Positions 53,399-61,378 of a DNA stretch of 64,000 nt are shown one piece after another. The stretch is from Streptomyces fumigatiscleroticus (GTDB taxonomy: Bacteria; Actinomycetota; Actinomycetes; Streptomycetales; Streptomycetaceae). Location of the stretch: contig NZ_BMQF01000018.1 of NCBI RefSeq assembly GCF_014647975.1, positions 124,001 through 188,000 of the forward strand. Reading direction: 5' to 3'. The position numbers and the translations under genes are program-made. How positions within the stretch are numbered: position 1 is the first letter of the stretch; each line of letters begins with the position of its first letter. The notes under the pieces were generated by a model. The model made no database searches. It was not told where the DNA came from and worked only from the letters and a program-made list of their open reading frames with translations.

Positions 53399-53662
53399 CT
53401 AGCGGATCACCGAGAAGGCGCAGACGGTCCGCACCGGAGTTCCCCCGGCCGTCCCGGTCGGCTCGGGCGGGCACAGGGTCTGCCACCCTTGCGGCAGCGA
53501 GGGCGTCGGGCCGTCCCCCTGCCGCTCCCAGCCGTACGGCTGTGCAGGCCGGGCCGAGTCCTGCAACCACAGCGTGAGCCCGCCCCCGGCGGCCACGGCG
53601 AGGGCCCACACGGCCACGGCCCACCGCCACACCCTGCGACGCCTCCCACTCGTCATGCTCAT
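53399..53662 (-). CDS. Small membrane-anchored protein of unknown function
   Basis: Protein of 87 residues with a basic N-terminus (SGRRRRVWRW) and one membrane helix or signal anchor (AVAVWALAVAAGGGLTLWL). The short extracytoplasmic part has two Cys (TLCPPEPTGT ... VRTVCAFSVIR) that could pair. ATG at 53662 or 53656. I do not recognise a family. Confidence 0.6.
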   Translation of the reverse strand: MSMTSGRRRRVWRWAVAVWALAVAAGGGLTLWLQDSARPAQPYGWERQGDGPTPSLPQGWQTLCPPEPTGTAGGTPVRTVCAFSVIR

Positions 53663-53704
53663 GCCCTACACGCTAGCCGCGCGATGCTCCGGCGGCGGCA
53701 TCGC

Positions 53705-53914
53705 TCAGGGTTCTTCCCCCACGGTTTCCGGCGACCCGCTCCCGGCCCCGGGCCGGACGCTCTGCCCGTCCTCCTGGACGGATGCCTCGCACCGGGGGCT
53801 GCGACAGGGGCCGGGGACCCATACCGGAACCCACGCGCCCAGCGTCTTGTGACGCCGGACCACCGTTTCGACTGGCTGTCCGCAGACGGGACAGGAGTGT
53901 ATTTCGCTGCCCAT
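53705..53914 (-). CDS. Small zinc-ribbon-like protein
   Basis: Protein of 69 residues. CPVCGQPVETVVRRHKTLGAWVPVW is followed by GPCRSPRCEA, giving two C-x-x-C / C-x4-C knuckles that could hold one zinc. The tail is low complexity. ATG at 53914. The family is not named with certainty; small proteins of this shape recur in Streptomyces. Confidence 0.6.
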   Translation of the reverse strand: MGSEIHSCPVCGQPVETVVRRHKTLGAWVPVWVPGPCRSPRCEASVQEDGQSVRPGAGSGSPETVGEEP

Positions 53915-54215
53915 GTCCTCAGCGTAGGCCGCTCAGCGCTCGCGCGCGCCGGACCGCGTGGCGGGAGCCGGGGACGGCGACACCGCTGCCGCACCCGCCC
54001 GGCGCCCGTCCGCACCACCGACGACTCGCGCCCGCCTCGCCCCGCTCCGCCTCCTCGCCCCGCCTCGCCTCGCGGAGCCGGGCGGGATCGTCGGAAGGCG
54101 GGCCCCGCACACCGTGGGGACATGCGGGACCCGCCGGGCCGGAGCCTTTGACGACGCGGCCGTGCGAGGGTCAGGTCTCGCACGGTCCTGGGCGGGCTCC
54201 GGGGATCAGGACGGC
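53915..54215. other. 301-bp gap downstream of the prenyl synthase gene
   Basis: Very GC-rich, with no supported gene. Several short direct repeats of CGCCCCGCC/CGCCTCGCC occur at 54030-54080. It lies on the 3' side of the polyprenyl synthase gene and upstream of the small zinc-ribbon gene. No clear terminator stem is visible. Confidence 0.55.
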
Positions 54216-55358
54216 TCAGTTGCTGCGCCGCGTCACGAACTCGGCCAGTGCCAGCAGGCCGCCCGCCGCCTCCGGCCGGGGGACCGCGCGGGCCAGTTCG
54301 TGTATCGCCCGGGCCATCCGGTCCGCCGCCTGGGCCTGCGCCCAGTCGCGGCCTCCCGCCTGCTCCACGGCGAGTGCGGTGCGCTCCAGGTCCTCCTTGT
54401 CGTACGGACTCGCGTACAGCTCGGCGAGTTCCACGGCGGCCGGGGTGCCGGAGGCGAGGGCGGCGACCACCGGCAGGGATTTCTTGCGGGCGGCCAGATC
54501 CGCGCCGGCCGGCTTGCCGGTGCGGCGCGGGTCGCCCCATATGCCGATCACGTCGTCGATGAGCTGGAAGGCCAGCCCCGCCTCCCGGCCGAACGCGTCG
54601 AGCGCCTCGACGTCCTCCTCCGGACTGCCCGCATACAGCGCTCCGAGCGCGCAGGCGCATCCCAGCAGCGCGCCCGTCTTGGCCTCGGCCATGACCAGCA
54701 CCTCGTCGAGGGTGACCTCGCCCGCATCGCGCCGCTCCATGGCCGTGTCCGCCTGCTGGCCCGCGCACAGCTCGATCACGCAGTCCGTCAGCCGGACGGT
54801 GGCCGCCGTGGACGCCGGGTGCGGGTCCTCGGCGAGCAGTCGCAGCGCCAGCGCCTGGAGCGCGTCACCGGTGAGGATCGCGTCGGGCTCGCCGAAGACG
54901 CTCCACGCGGTGGGCCGGTGCCGCCGGGTGGTGTCCCGGTCCATCACGTCGTCGTGCAGCAACGTGAAGTTGTGGACCAGTTCCACCGCGGCGGCCGCAC
55001 GGCCGGCGGCGGCCCGCTCCTCCGGCCCGCCGAGCGCCGAGGCCGCGGCCAGGACGAGCGCGGGACGGATCGCCTTGCCCGCGTTGCCCGCCGCCGGTGT
55101 GCCGTCCGCGTGCTGCCAGCCGAAGTGGTAGAGCGCCACCCGGCGCAGCGGACCGGGCAGTGACCCGATCGCGGCCCGCAGTTCGGGGTCGACCACCGCG
55201 CGGGCGCGCTCCAGGAGCGAGGTCGCCTCGTGCGGATCGGGCGGCACCGGACCGCCGTCGTCCTCCTGCGTCCCGAGGGGCCTCGGCCCGTCGGCTGTTC
55301 GGGTGGGGCGCTGCCTGTCGGTGGTGCGCTGCTTGGTCTGCGTCAGGGATTCACCCAT
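54216..55358 (-). CDS. Polyprenyl diphosphate synthase, candidate encapsulin cargo
   Basis: Protein of 380 residues. The first Asp-rich motif is D136-D-V-M-D140 (HDDVMD) and the second begins at D268 (IDDVIGIWGD). KAIRPALVLAA and TGALLGCACALGA are also conserved. Phe five residues before the first motif suggests a short product, C15-C20 (inference). The first ~60 residues are a charged, disordered extension (GESLTQTKQRTTDRQRP ...), the kind of region that targets cargo into Family 2 encapsulins. ATG at 55358 is preferred to the ORF start at 55478. The encapsulin shell gene lies immediately upstream on the same strand. Confidence 0.9.
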   Translation of the reverse strand: MGESLTQTKQRTTDRQRPTRTADGPRPLGTQEDDGGPVPPDPHEATSLLERARAVVDPELRAAIGSLPGPLRRVALYHFGWQHADGTPAAGNAGKAIRPALVLAAASALGGPEERAAAGRAAAAVELVHNFTLLHDDVMDRDTTRRHRPTAWSVFGEPDAILTGDALQALALRLLAEDPHPASTAATVRLTDCVIELCAGQQADTAMERRDAGEVTLDEVLVMAEAKTGALLGCACALGALYAGSPEEDVEALDAFGREAGLAFQLIDDVIGIWGDPRRTGKPAGADLAARKKSLPVVAALASGTPAAVELAELYASPYDKEDLERTALAVEQAGGRDWAQAQAADRMARAIHELARAVPRPEAAGGLLALAEFVTRRSN

Positions 55359-55505
55359 GGGACCGCCTCGGGGAGTGAGCGGACGGTGGCGTTTCCGCTG
55401 CCGCTGGGCGCGTACCCCAAGGGTGTACCCGCCCCGTTGGGCCCGGACACTGCGGCCGGGCGGGGCGGGCCCCCGCACCGGCCGAGCCGGGAGCCGGAGG
55501 AAGGC

Positions 55506-56912
55506 TCACTGCCAGCGGCCGATCTCGACGTTCTCCAGGACGCCCAGCGCGTCCGGCACGAGGACGGCGGCCGAGTAGTACACCGTCACCAGGTACTTGA
55601 TGATCGCCTGTTCGTTGATGCCCATGAACCGCGCGGACAGGCTCGGCTCGATCTCGTCCGGGATGCCATTGGTCCGCAGCCCGATGACGCCCTGGTCCTC
55701 CTCGCCGGTACGCATGGCCAGGATCGAGGTCGTACGGGCCTCGGTGACCGGGATCTTGTTGCAGGGGAAGATCGGGACACCGCGCCAGGTGGGGATGCGG
55801 TTGCCTGCCACGTCGACGGTCTCCGGGACGAGTCCGCGCCGGTTGAGCTCGCGGCCGAAGGCGGCGATCGCGCGCGGATGGGCGAGGAAGAGCCTGGTTC
55901 CGCGGCGCCTGCTGAGCAGCTCGTCCAGATCGTCCGGACCGGGGGCACCGGCGTGCGGCTGGATCCGCTGGTCGTACTCGCAGTTATGGAGCAGTCCGAA
56001 GTCGCGGTTGTTGATGAGCTCGTGCTCCTGGCGCTCCTTCAGCGCCTCGACCGTCAGCCGCAGTTGCTGCTCGGTCTGGTTCATCGGCTGGTTGTAGAGG
56101 TCGGCCACGCGTGTGTGGATGCGCAGCACGGTCTGGGCGACGCTGAGTTCGTACTCACGGGGCCGGGCCTCGTAGTCGACGAAGGTGTGCGCGATGTCCG
56201 GTTCGCCGCTGTGGCCGGCGGAGAGGTCGATCTCCTTCTCGCCGTAGTCGTTGGTGTGTTCCTCGGTGGCCGAGCGCCGCTGCTCCATCTGCTCGCGCAG
56301 GCTGTCGGAGCGCTCCGCGACCTGCTCCACGTCCTGCCGGGGCAGCACCAGGACCGTACAGGCGGTGGCTGCGCGGGCGGTGTACTCCCAGATGGCGTCC
56401 TGGTCGAGCAGGGCCCGGTCCCCGAAGTAGGCGCCGTCGGCGAGGACTCCGAGGACCGCGTCGTCGCCGTACGGGCCGGTGCCGACCTTCTCGACCCTGC
56501 CGTGCGCCAGCAGGTACACCTCGTCGTTCGGAGTGCCGAACGAGGCGATGACGTCTCCCTGCGCGAACTCGCGCTGTTCGCAGCGGGTGGCGAGTTCCGA
56601 GAGCACCTCCTCGTCCTCGTAGGACCGCAGCGCCGGCAGTTCGCCCAGCTCCGCGGGGATGACCTCGACGCGGTCGCCGGTCTTCACGAACGTCACCCGG
56701 CCGTCGCCCACGGTGAAGGTCATCCGCCGGTTCACCCGGTACGTGCCGCCCTGCACGTCCACCCAGGGCAGCATGCGCAGCAGCCAGCGCGAGCTGATCT
56801 CCTGCATCTGAGGAACGGACTTGGTCGTGGTGGCCAGGTTCCGCGCGGCCGCCGTGCCGAGGCTCTGCTGCGGCTTGGTCTGCTCAGTGCGGACCTCTTC
56901 GCCTACCGACAT
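55506..56912 (-). CDS. Family 2B encapsulin shell protein with cNMP-binding domain (EshA-like)
   Basis: Protein of 468 residues. It begins with an N-terminal arm (EQTKPQQSLGTAAARNLATTTKSVPQMQEISSRWLLRMLPWVDVQGGTYRVNRR), enters an HK97-type fold, and has a cyclic-nucleotide-binding-like insertion (about 95-215, with VIASFGTPNDEVYLLAHGRVEKVG and GAYFGDRALLDQ). The remaining shell fold is from DIAHTFVDYEARPREYELSVAQTVLRIHTRVADLYNQPMNQTEQQLRL to the end. The first described homologue is EshA, a sporulation-related protein of S. griseus. It self-assembles to a capsid. The prenyl synthase downstream is its likely cargo. The PBC phosphate-binding signature is only partly kept. Confidence 0.92.
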   Translation of the reverse strand: MSVGEEVRTEQTKPQQSLGTAAARNLATTTKSVPQMQEISSRWLLRMLPWVDVQGGTYRVNRRMTFTVGDGRVTFVKTGDRVEVIPAELGELPALRSYEDEEVLSELATRCEQREFAQGDVIASFGTPNDEVYLLAHGRVEKVGTGPYGDDAVLGVLADGAYFGDRALLDQDAIWEYTARAATACTVLVLPRQDVEQVAERSDSLREQMEQRRSATEEHTNDYGEKEIDLSAGHSGEPDIAHTFVDYEARPREYELSVAQTVLRIHTRVADLYNQPMNQTEQQLRLTVEALKERQEHELINNRDFGLLHNCEYDQRIQPHAGAPGPDDLDELLSRRRGTRLFLAHPRAIAAFGRELNRRGLVPETVDVAGNRIPTWRGVPIFPCNKIPVTEARTTSILAMRTGEEDQGVIGLRTNGIPDEIEPSLSARFMGINEQAIIKYLVTVYYSAAVLVPDALGVLENVEIGRWQ

Positions 56913-57209
56913 AGAGATTGCCCTCCCGCTCCTGCCCCGGCGCCGTTCCGCGCCGGGGCATCGATGTGCAGGGTCAAGCCTTCCTGACGCAGCGTGCTCG
57001 TGCTATTACACGAAAGAGCGGGAATGGGCCGTCGGCGGCCGGGGCAGACATGGGAATCCCGTCCGGGAGCGTTCGCGTGCCGAATGCTGTCCGGATCCAC
57101 TCGCGCACGCCTTCCGGACGCATGAGTGAAGGCGTTCCCGTCTCCAGCGAAGGCACCTGTACCAGACGGCCGCGTCCGGCGGCCGTCGCACACGACGAAG
57201 GAGCCGGCC

Positions 57210-57827
57210 ATGGCTTCACCCATGTCCGCGGGCAGCTTCCTGGACGCTCTGCGGGCGGAGGGCGTCACCGTCGCCGAGGTCGGCGACTGGCGCCACCACA
57301 ACCGCAACCACAAGGGGGCCTGGGGCCCGGTCCACGGGGTGATGATCCACCACACCGTGACCAAGGGCAGCGCGCACACCGTGGAGCTGTGCCGCAAGGG
57401 TTACGCGGAGCTGCCCGGACCGCTGTGCCACGGCGTCATCACCAAGGACGGCACCGTCCACCTCGTCGGCTACGGGCGCGCCAACCACGCCGGGCTCGGC
57501 GACGACGACGTACTCCGCGCGGTGATCGCCGAGAGAGGCCTGCCGGCGGACAACGAGGCCAACACCGACGGCAACCGGCACTTCTACGGCTTCGAGTGCG
57601 AGAACCTGGGCGACGGCGAGGACCCGTGGCCGGCCGCCCAGCTGGAGGCCGTCGAGAGAGTCTCCGCGGCGGTCTGCCGCCACCACGGGTGGACGGAGCG
57701 GTCCGTCATCGGACATCTGGAGTGGCAGCCCGGGAAGGTGGATCCGCGCGGGTTCACGATGGCGTCGATGCGGAAGCGGATCGGCGACCGGCTGAAGCGA
57801 CCGTGGTCCGCCGAGCTGGCCGGGTGA
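57210..57827 (+). CDS. N-acetylmuramoyl-L-alanine amidase (Amidase_2/PGRP type)
   Basis: Protein of 205 residues. The zinc ligands and fold are visible: HGVMIHHTVTKGS, HGVITKDGTVHLVGYGRANHAG, NRHFYGFECENLGDGEDPWPAAQLEA and VIGHLEWQPGKVDPRG. No signal peptide is present, so it may act in the cytoplasm, in lysis, or be phage-derived. ATG at 57210 has GAAGGAG 7 bases upstream. It stands alone downstream of the encapsulin promoter region. Confidence 0.92.
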   Translation: MASPMSAGSFLDALRAEGVTVAEVGDWRHHNRNHKGAWGPVHGVMIHHTVTKGSAHTVELCRKGYAELPGPLCHGVITKDGTVHLVGYGRANHAGLGDDDVLRAVIAERGLPADNEANTDGNRHFYGFECENLGDGEDPWPAAQLEAVERVSAAVCRHHGWTERSVIGHLEWQPGKVDPRGFTMASMRKRIGDRLKRPWSAELAG

Positions 57828-57862
57828 GTCCGGCTTCCCCGCGGGCGGCTCACAATGGTGGT

Positions 57863-58780
57863 GTGACCAGCGACCTCTCCCCCGGCCTCGCCGCCCTGCG
57901 GCCCCGTCTGCCCTCGCCCGTGCAGGAGGTCGTGGACGCGCGGTTCGAGCGCCACGGGGTCCGGCTGCTGCTCAAGCGCGACGATCTCATCCATCCCGAG
58001 CTGGTCGGCAACAAGTGGCGCAAGCTCGCGCCGAACCTCGCGGCGGCGGCCGGCCGCACCGTCGTCACCTTCGGCGGTGCCTACTCCAACCATCTGCGCG
58101 CGACGGCCGCCGCCGGCCGGCTGCTCGGTCTGCCCACGGTCGGCGTGGTGCGCGGCCACGAGCTGGCCGGCCGGCCGCTCAACCCCTCCCTGGCCCGGTG
58201 CGCGGCCGACGGCATGCGGCTGCACTTCGTCGACCGGACGACGTACCGCCGCAAGACCGAGCCCGAGGTCCTGGCCGCCGTGCTGCGCGCGGCGGACGCC
58301 GAGGGTGCCTACGTCCTCCCGGAGGGCGGCAGCAACGCGGCGGCCGTGCGCGGCTGCCGGGCGCTGGGCGAGGAGCTCGGCGGTCTCGCCGACGTGGCCG
58401 CGATCGCCTGCGGTACCGGCGGCACGCTGGCCGGGCTGGCCGCCGGGCTGGCCCCCGGCCGGCGCGCCCTGGGCGTGCCCGTCCTCAAGGGCGGCTTCCT
58501 GGGCGCCGCGATACGGACGTTGCAGGAGGAGGCGTTCGGCGGTCGGCGCGGCAGCTGGAGCCTGGCCGACCGCTTCCACTTCGGCGGCTACGCCCGCACC
58601 ACCCCGGAACTGGACCGCTTCGCCGAGGACTTCGAGCACCGCCACGGCCTGCCCGTGGAGCGCCTCTACGTCGCCAAGCTGCTGTACGGACTCGTCACGC
58701 TGGCCGGGGAGAACGCCTTCCCGCGCGGGACGACGGTCGCGGCGGTCGTCACCGGCCGTCCCCTTCCCGAGCTCCCGTAG
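57863..58780 (+). CDS. PLP-dependent D-cysteine desulfhydrase/ACC deaminase family enzyme
   Basis: Protein of 305 residues. Fold type II: PLP-binding Lys in LVGNKWRKLAPNL, substrate/phosphate segments FGGAYSNHLRATAAA and LPEGGSNAAAV, and the phosphate-binding glycine loop CGTGGTLAGLAAG. The tail ends VAAVVTGRPLPELP. Substrate specificity (D-cysteine versus ACC) cannot be read off; D-cysteine desulfhydrase is the safer guess. GTG at 57863 begins the protein; the open frame far upstream is a shadow. Confidence 0.9.
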   Translation: MTSDLSPGLAALRPRLPSPVQEVVDARFERHGVRLLLKRDDLIHPELVGNKWRKLAPNLAAAAGRTVVTFGGAYSNHLRATAAAGRLLGLPTVGVVRGHELAGRPLNPSLARCAADGMRLHFVDRTTYRRKTEPEVLAAVLRAADAEGAYVLPEGGSNAAAVRGCRALGEELGGLADVAAIACGTGGTLAGLAAGLAPGRRALGVPVLKGGFLGAAIRTLQEEAFGGRRGSWSLADRFHFGGYARTTPELDRFAEDFEHRHGLPVERLYVAKLLYGLVTLAGENAFPRGTTVAAVVTGRPLPELP

Positions 58781-58795
58781 CGTCCGGCGCAGCGC

Positions 58796-60391
58796 TCAGG
58801 CCGTCTCCCGGTAGGCCGCCGCCTCCTCCAGGTCCAGCCTGCGCAGCAGGGTGCGCAGCATCTCGTCGTCTATGTAGCGGCCGTCCCGCAGCTTGACGAA
58901 GACCTCGCGCTCCGCGCCGATCATCTCCCGGGACAGCCGCCGGTAGGTGTCGTCGACCGACTCCCCCGTGACCGGGTTGACCTGGCCGAGGCGTTCCCAG
59001 ACGGCGTTGCGGCGGCGCTCCAGGACGCTGCGCAGCCGGTCGGCGAGCGGACCGGGAAGGGAGTTGCGGTCGTCGGCGAGGAGCTCGTCCAGGCGCTGCT
59101 CGGCGGCGCGCGAGGCCTGTGCCTGGGCGTTGGCCTCCGCGAGCGTCTCGGCCTGCGTGTCGCGCCCGGGGAATTTCAGCGCGTGGATCAGCGGGGGCAG
59201 CGTCACGCCCTGCACCACCAGCGTGCCGATGACCGTGGTGAACGTCAGGAACAGGATCAGGTTGCGCCCGGGGAAGGACTCGTGGCCGTGCACGGTCACC
59301 GGGACGGAGAAGGCGATGGCCAGCGAGACCACGCCCCTCATGCCCGCCCAGGCCATCACGAAGGCCGCCTTCCAGGTGGGCGGCTTCTCGCGCTCGCGGA
59401 TCCGGACGGACAGCATCCGGGGCAGGAAGGTCGCCGGGTACACCCACACGAACCGTGTCACGACCACGACGACGAAGACGGCGACCGCGTACTGGGCGGC
59501 GGTGGCACCCTCGTACTCCCCGAGGCCCTTGAGGACCACGGGGAGCTGCAGTCCGATCAGGGCGAACACGGACGACTCCAGGACGAACGCGACCATCTTC
59601 CACACCGCGCCCTCCTGGAGCCGGGTGGCGAAGTCGACCTCCCACGCGCGGTGGCCGAGGTACAGCGCGACGACGACCACCGCCAGCACGCCGGAGGCGC
59701 CCACCTGCTCGGCCGCCGCGTACGCGACGAACGGGATCAGCAGGGAGAGCGTGTTCTGAAGAAGCGCCTCCTTCAGGTGGGTGCGCAACCAGTGGATCGG
59801 CATCATCAGCACCAAGCCGACCCCGACGCCGCCGACCGCCGCCAGCAGGAACTCGCCGATCCCGCCGGCCCAGGTGGCCCCCTCGCCGACCGCCGCCGCC
59901 AGCGCCACCTTGTACGCGGTGATCGCGGTGGCGTCGTTCACCAGGGACTCGCCCTGAAGGATGGTGGTGATCCGGGACGGCAGCCCCACCCGGCGGGCGA
60001 CCGCCGTGGCCGCGACGGCGTCCGGCGGCGCCACCACCGCGCCGAGCACCAGCGCCGAGGTCAGCGGCAGGTCCGGCACGATCAGGTACGCGGCATAGCC
60101 GACGGCGACGGTCGCGAACAGCACGTACCCCACCGACAGCAGCGCCACCGGCCGCAGCTGGGCGCGCAGGTCGAGGTAGGAGCTGTCGGTGGCCGCCGTG
60201 TACAGCAGCGGAGGCAGCAGGAGGGGCAGCACGACATGCGGGTCGAGGGTGTAGTCCGGCACGCCGGGTACGTAGCTGATCGCCAGTCCGGCCGCCACCA
60301 GCAGCAGGGGCGCCGGCACCGGGCCGCGCCGGGCCGCCGCGGCGACCGCGGCACTCCCCGCCACCAGCAGAAACAGCGGCATCACGTCCAT
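58796..60391 (-). CDS. Na+/H+ antiporter, CPA1 family
   Basis: Protein of 531 residues with about 11-12 membrane helices. Signature segments are ALVLGAVVAPPDAVAATAVARRVGLP, GESLVNDATAITAYKVAL (ND motif of CPA1) and FVMAWAGMRGVVSLAIA. A ~115-residue cytoplasmic C-terminus is helical and charged. It exchanges sodium for protons across the plasma membrane. Start ATG 60391 or 60382. Divergent from the UBP zinc-finger gene, with about 60 bp between starts. Confidence 0.95.
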   Translation of the reverse strand: MDVMPLFLLVAGSAAVAAAARRGPVPAPLLLVAAGLAISYVPGVPDYTLDPHVVLPLLLPPLLYTAATDSSYLDLRAQLRPVALLSVGYVLFATVAVGYAAYLIVPDLPLTSALVLGAVVAPPDAVAATAVARRVGLPSRITTILQGESLVNDATAITAYKVALAAAVGEGATWAGGIGEFLLAAVGGVGVGLVLMMPIHWLRTHLKEALLQNTLSLLIPFVAYAAAEQVGASGVLAVVVVALYLGHRAWEVDFATRLQEGAVWKMVAFVLESSVFALIGLQLPVVLKGLGEYEGATAAQYAVAVFVVVVVTRFVWVYPATFLPRMLSVRIREREKPPTWKAAFVMAWAGMRGVVSLAIAFSVPVTVHGHESFPGRNLILFLTFTTVIGTLVVQGVTLPPLIHALKFPGRDTQAETLAEANAQAQASRAAEQRLDELLADDRNSLPGPLADRLRSVLERRRNAVWERLGQVNPVTGESVDDTYRRLSREMIGAEREVFVKLRDGRYIDDEMLRTLLRRLDLEEAAAYRETA

Positions 60392-60452
60392 CGTTCTCGC
60401 CCGCCCTCGTTTTCCGCGCGGTCATCCGCACACCCGTCGTAATCTGGCAATC

Positions 60453-60713
60453 ATGAAACAGTGCACGCATGCCGACGCGCTGCCGCACCCGGAACCCCGG
60501 CCGCTGACCGCGACCTGTCCGGAGTGCCTGGCCAAAGGCACGGACCCGGTGCAGCTGCGACTCTGCCTCACCTGCGGCCACATCGGCTGCTGCGACTCCT
60601 CGCCGGGACGGCACGCCACGGAGCACCACAGGCAGTCGGGCCACCCGGTGATGAAGACCTTCGAGCCCGGCGAGGACTGGCGCTGGTGCTTCGTCGACCA
60701 CGTCCTCGTGTGA
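60453..60713 (+). CDS. UBP-type zinc finger protein
   Basis: Protein of 86 residues. The complete UBP/ZnF pattern is visible: CTHADAL, CPECLAKG, LRLCLTCGHIGCCDSS, RHATEHHRQSGHPVMKTFEPGEDWRWCFVDH. Such stand-alone domains are common in actinobacteria, where no ubiquitin pathway exists; function unknown. Its 3' end lies just before the sigma-B-type promoter upstream of the anti-sigma gene. Confidence 0.93.
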   Translation: MKQCTHADALPHPEPRPLTATCPECLAKGTDPVQLRLCLTCGHIGCCDSSPGRHATEHHRQSGHPVMKTFEPGEDWRWCFVDHVLV

Positions 60714-60727
60714 CCCTGTCCCGGCAC

Positions 60728-60753
60728 GGTTCGACCGTCTGACGTGTGGGTAC
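60728..60753 (+). promoter_or_regulatory. Sigma-B/sigma-H-type promoter for the anti-sigma/sigma operon
   Basis: GGTT (60728-60731) and GGGTAC (60748-60753) are separated by 16 bases, matching the Streptomyces sigma-B-type consensus GNNT-N14-16-GGGTAC. It lies 15 bases after the UBP gene stop and about 212 bases before the anti-sigma start, suggesting autoregulation by sigma-H or control by sigma-B relatives. Confidence 0.6.
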
Positions 60754-60820
60754 GTCAACCCGGCGCGCGCTCTCCCGATTTGGGCCCGCCCAACCCCTAG
60801 CCACTGTGCGTGTTCGTGTG

Positions 60821-60835
60821 TTTACTATGAGTGAC
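60821..60835 (+). promoter_or_regulatory. BldD-like binding site overlapping a second promoter
   Basis: TTTACTATGAGTGAC matches the BldD consensus NTNACNC(A/T)GNGTNAN at 9 of 10 fixed positions; the only mismatch is the C at position 7. It overlaps TACTAT (60823-60828), a possible -10 whose -35 is weak. sigH is a known BldD target in S. coelicolor. Confidence 0.65.
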
Positions 60836-60964
60836 AGCAAGGGGTTGGGGTCTCGGGGACAGAGAAGTTCAGAGCGCGATAACGTCACCGCTGAACCACG
60901 TATCGCGTTACCCCGAGGGGCGACCCTCGGCCCTGCAATGCTTTGTACCACCTTGGAGGTGAGG

Positions 60965-61378
60965 GTGTCCCAGATCGCAGGCGAACCCGCGACCCAGGAC
61001 TTCGTGGAAGTCCGGCTGCCGGCTGCGGGTGCCTACCTGTCGGTGCTGCGTACGGCGACAGCCGGGCTCGCGGCCCGTTTGGACTTCACCCTCGACGAGA
61101 TCGAGGACCTGCGCATCGCGGTGGACGAGGCCTGCGCGATCCTGCTCCAGCAGGCCGTGCCCGGCTCGGTGCTCAGCTGCGTCTTCCGGCTCGTCGACGA
61201 CTCGCTCGAGGTCACTGTCTCGGCGCCGACCACGGATGGTCACGCCCCTTCGCGGGACACCTTCGCCTGGACCGTCCTGTCCGCCCTCGCGGGCAAGGTC
61301 TCCTCCGCCGTGGACGAGGACAAAACCGTATCGATCAGCCTCTACAAACAGCGTGGCGCGGGCCCCGGGCCGGCGTGA
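60965..61378 (+). CDS. prsH: Anti-sigma factor of the sigma-H locus (RsbW-like kinase domain)
   Basis: Protein of 137 residues. HATPase-type anti-sigma: FVEVRLPAAGAYLSVLRTATAGLAARLDFTLDEIEDLRIAVDEACAILLQ, with the N box partly diverged, then VTVSAP and KTVSISLYKQRG. It binds the sigma factor and holds it inactive. I chose GTG at 60965 (GGAGGT 4-5 bases upstream); earlier in-frame starts would include the BldD-like site and promoter. It overlaps the sigma gene by 4 bases (GTGA). Confidence 0.93.
   Translation: MSQIAGEPATQDFVEVRLPAAGAYLSVLRTATAGLAARLDFTLDEIEDLRIAVDEACAILLQQAVPGSVLSCVFRLVDDSLEVTVSAPTTDGHAPSRDTFAWTVLSALAGKVSSAVDEDKTVSISLYKQRGAGPGPA

Noticed and set aside
56918..57862. Large N-terminal extension of the PLP-enzyme frame
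   Set aside because: It runs through the amidase gene in another frame; the enzyme's own start is GTG 57863.
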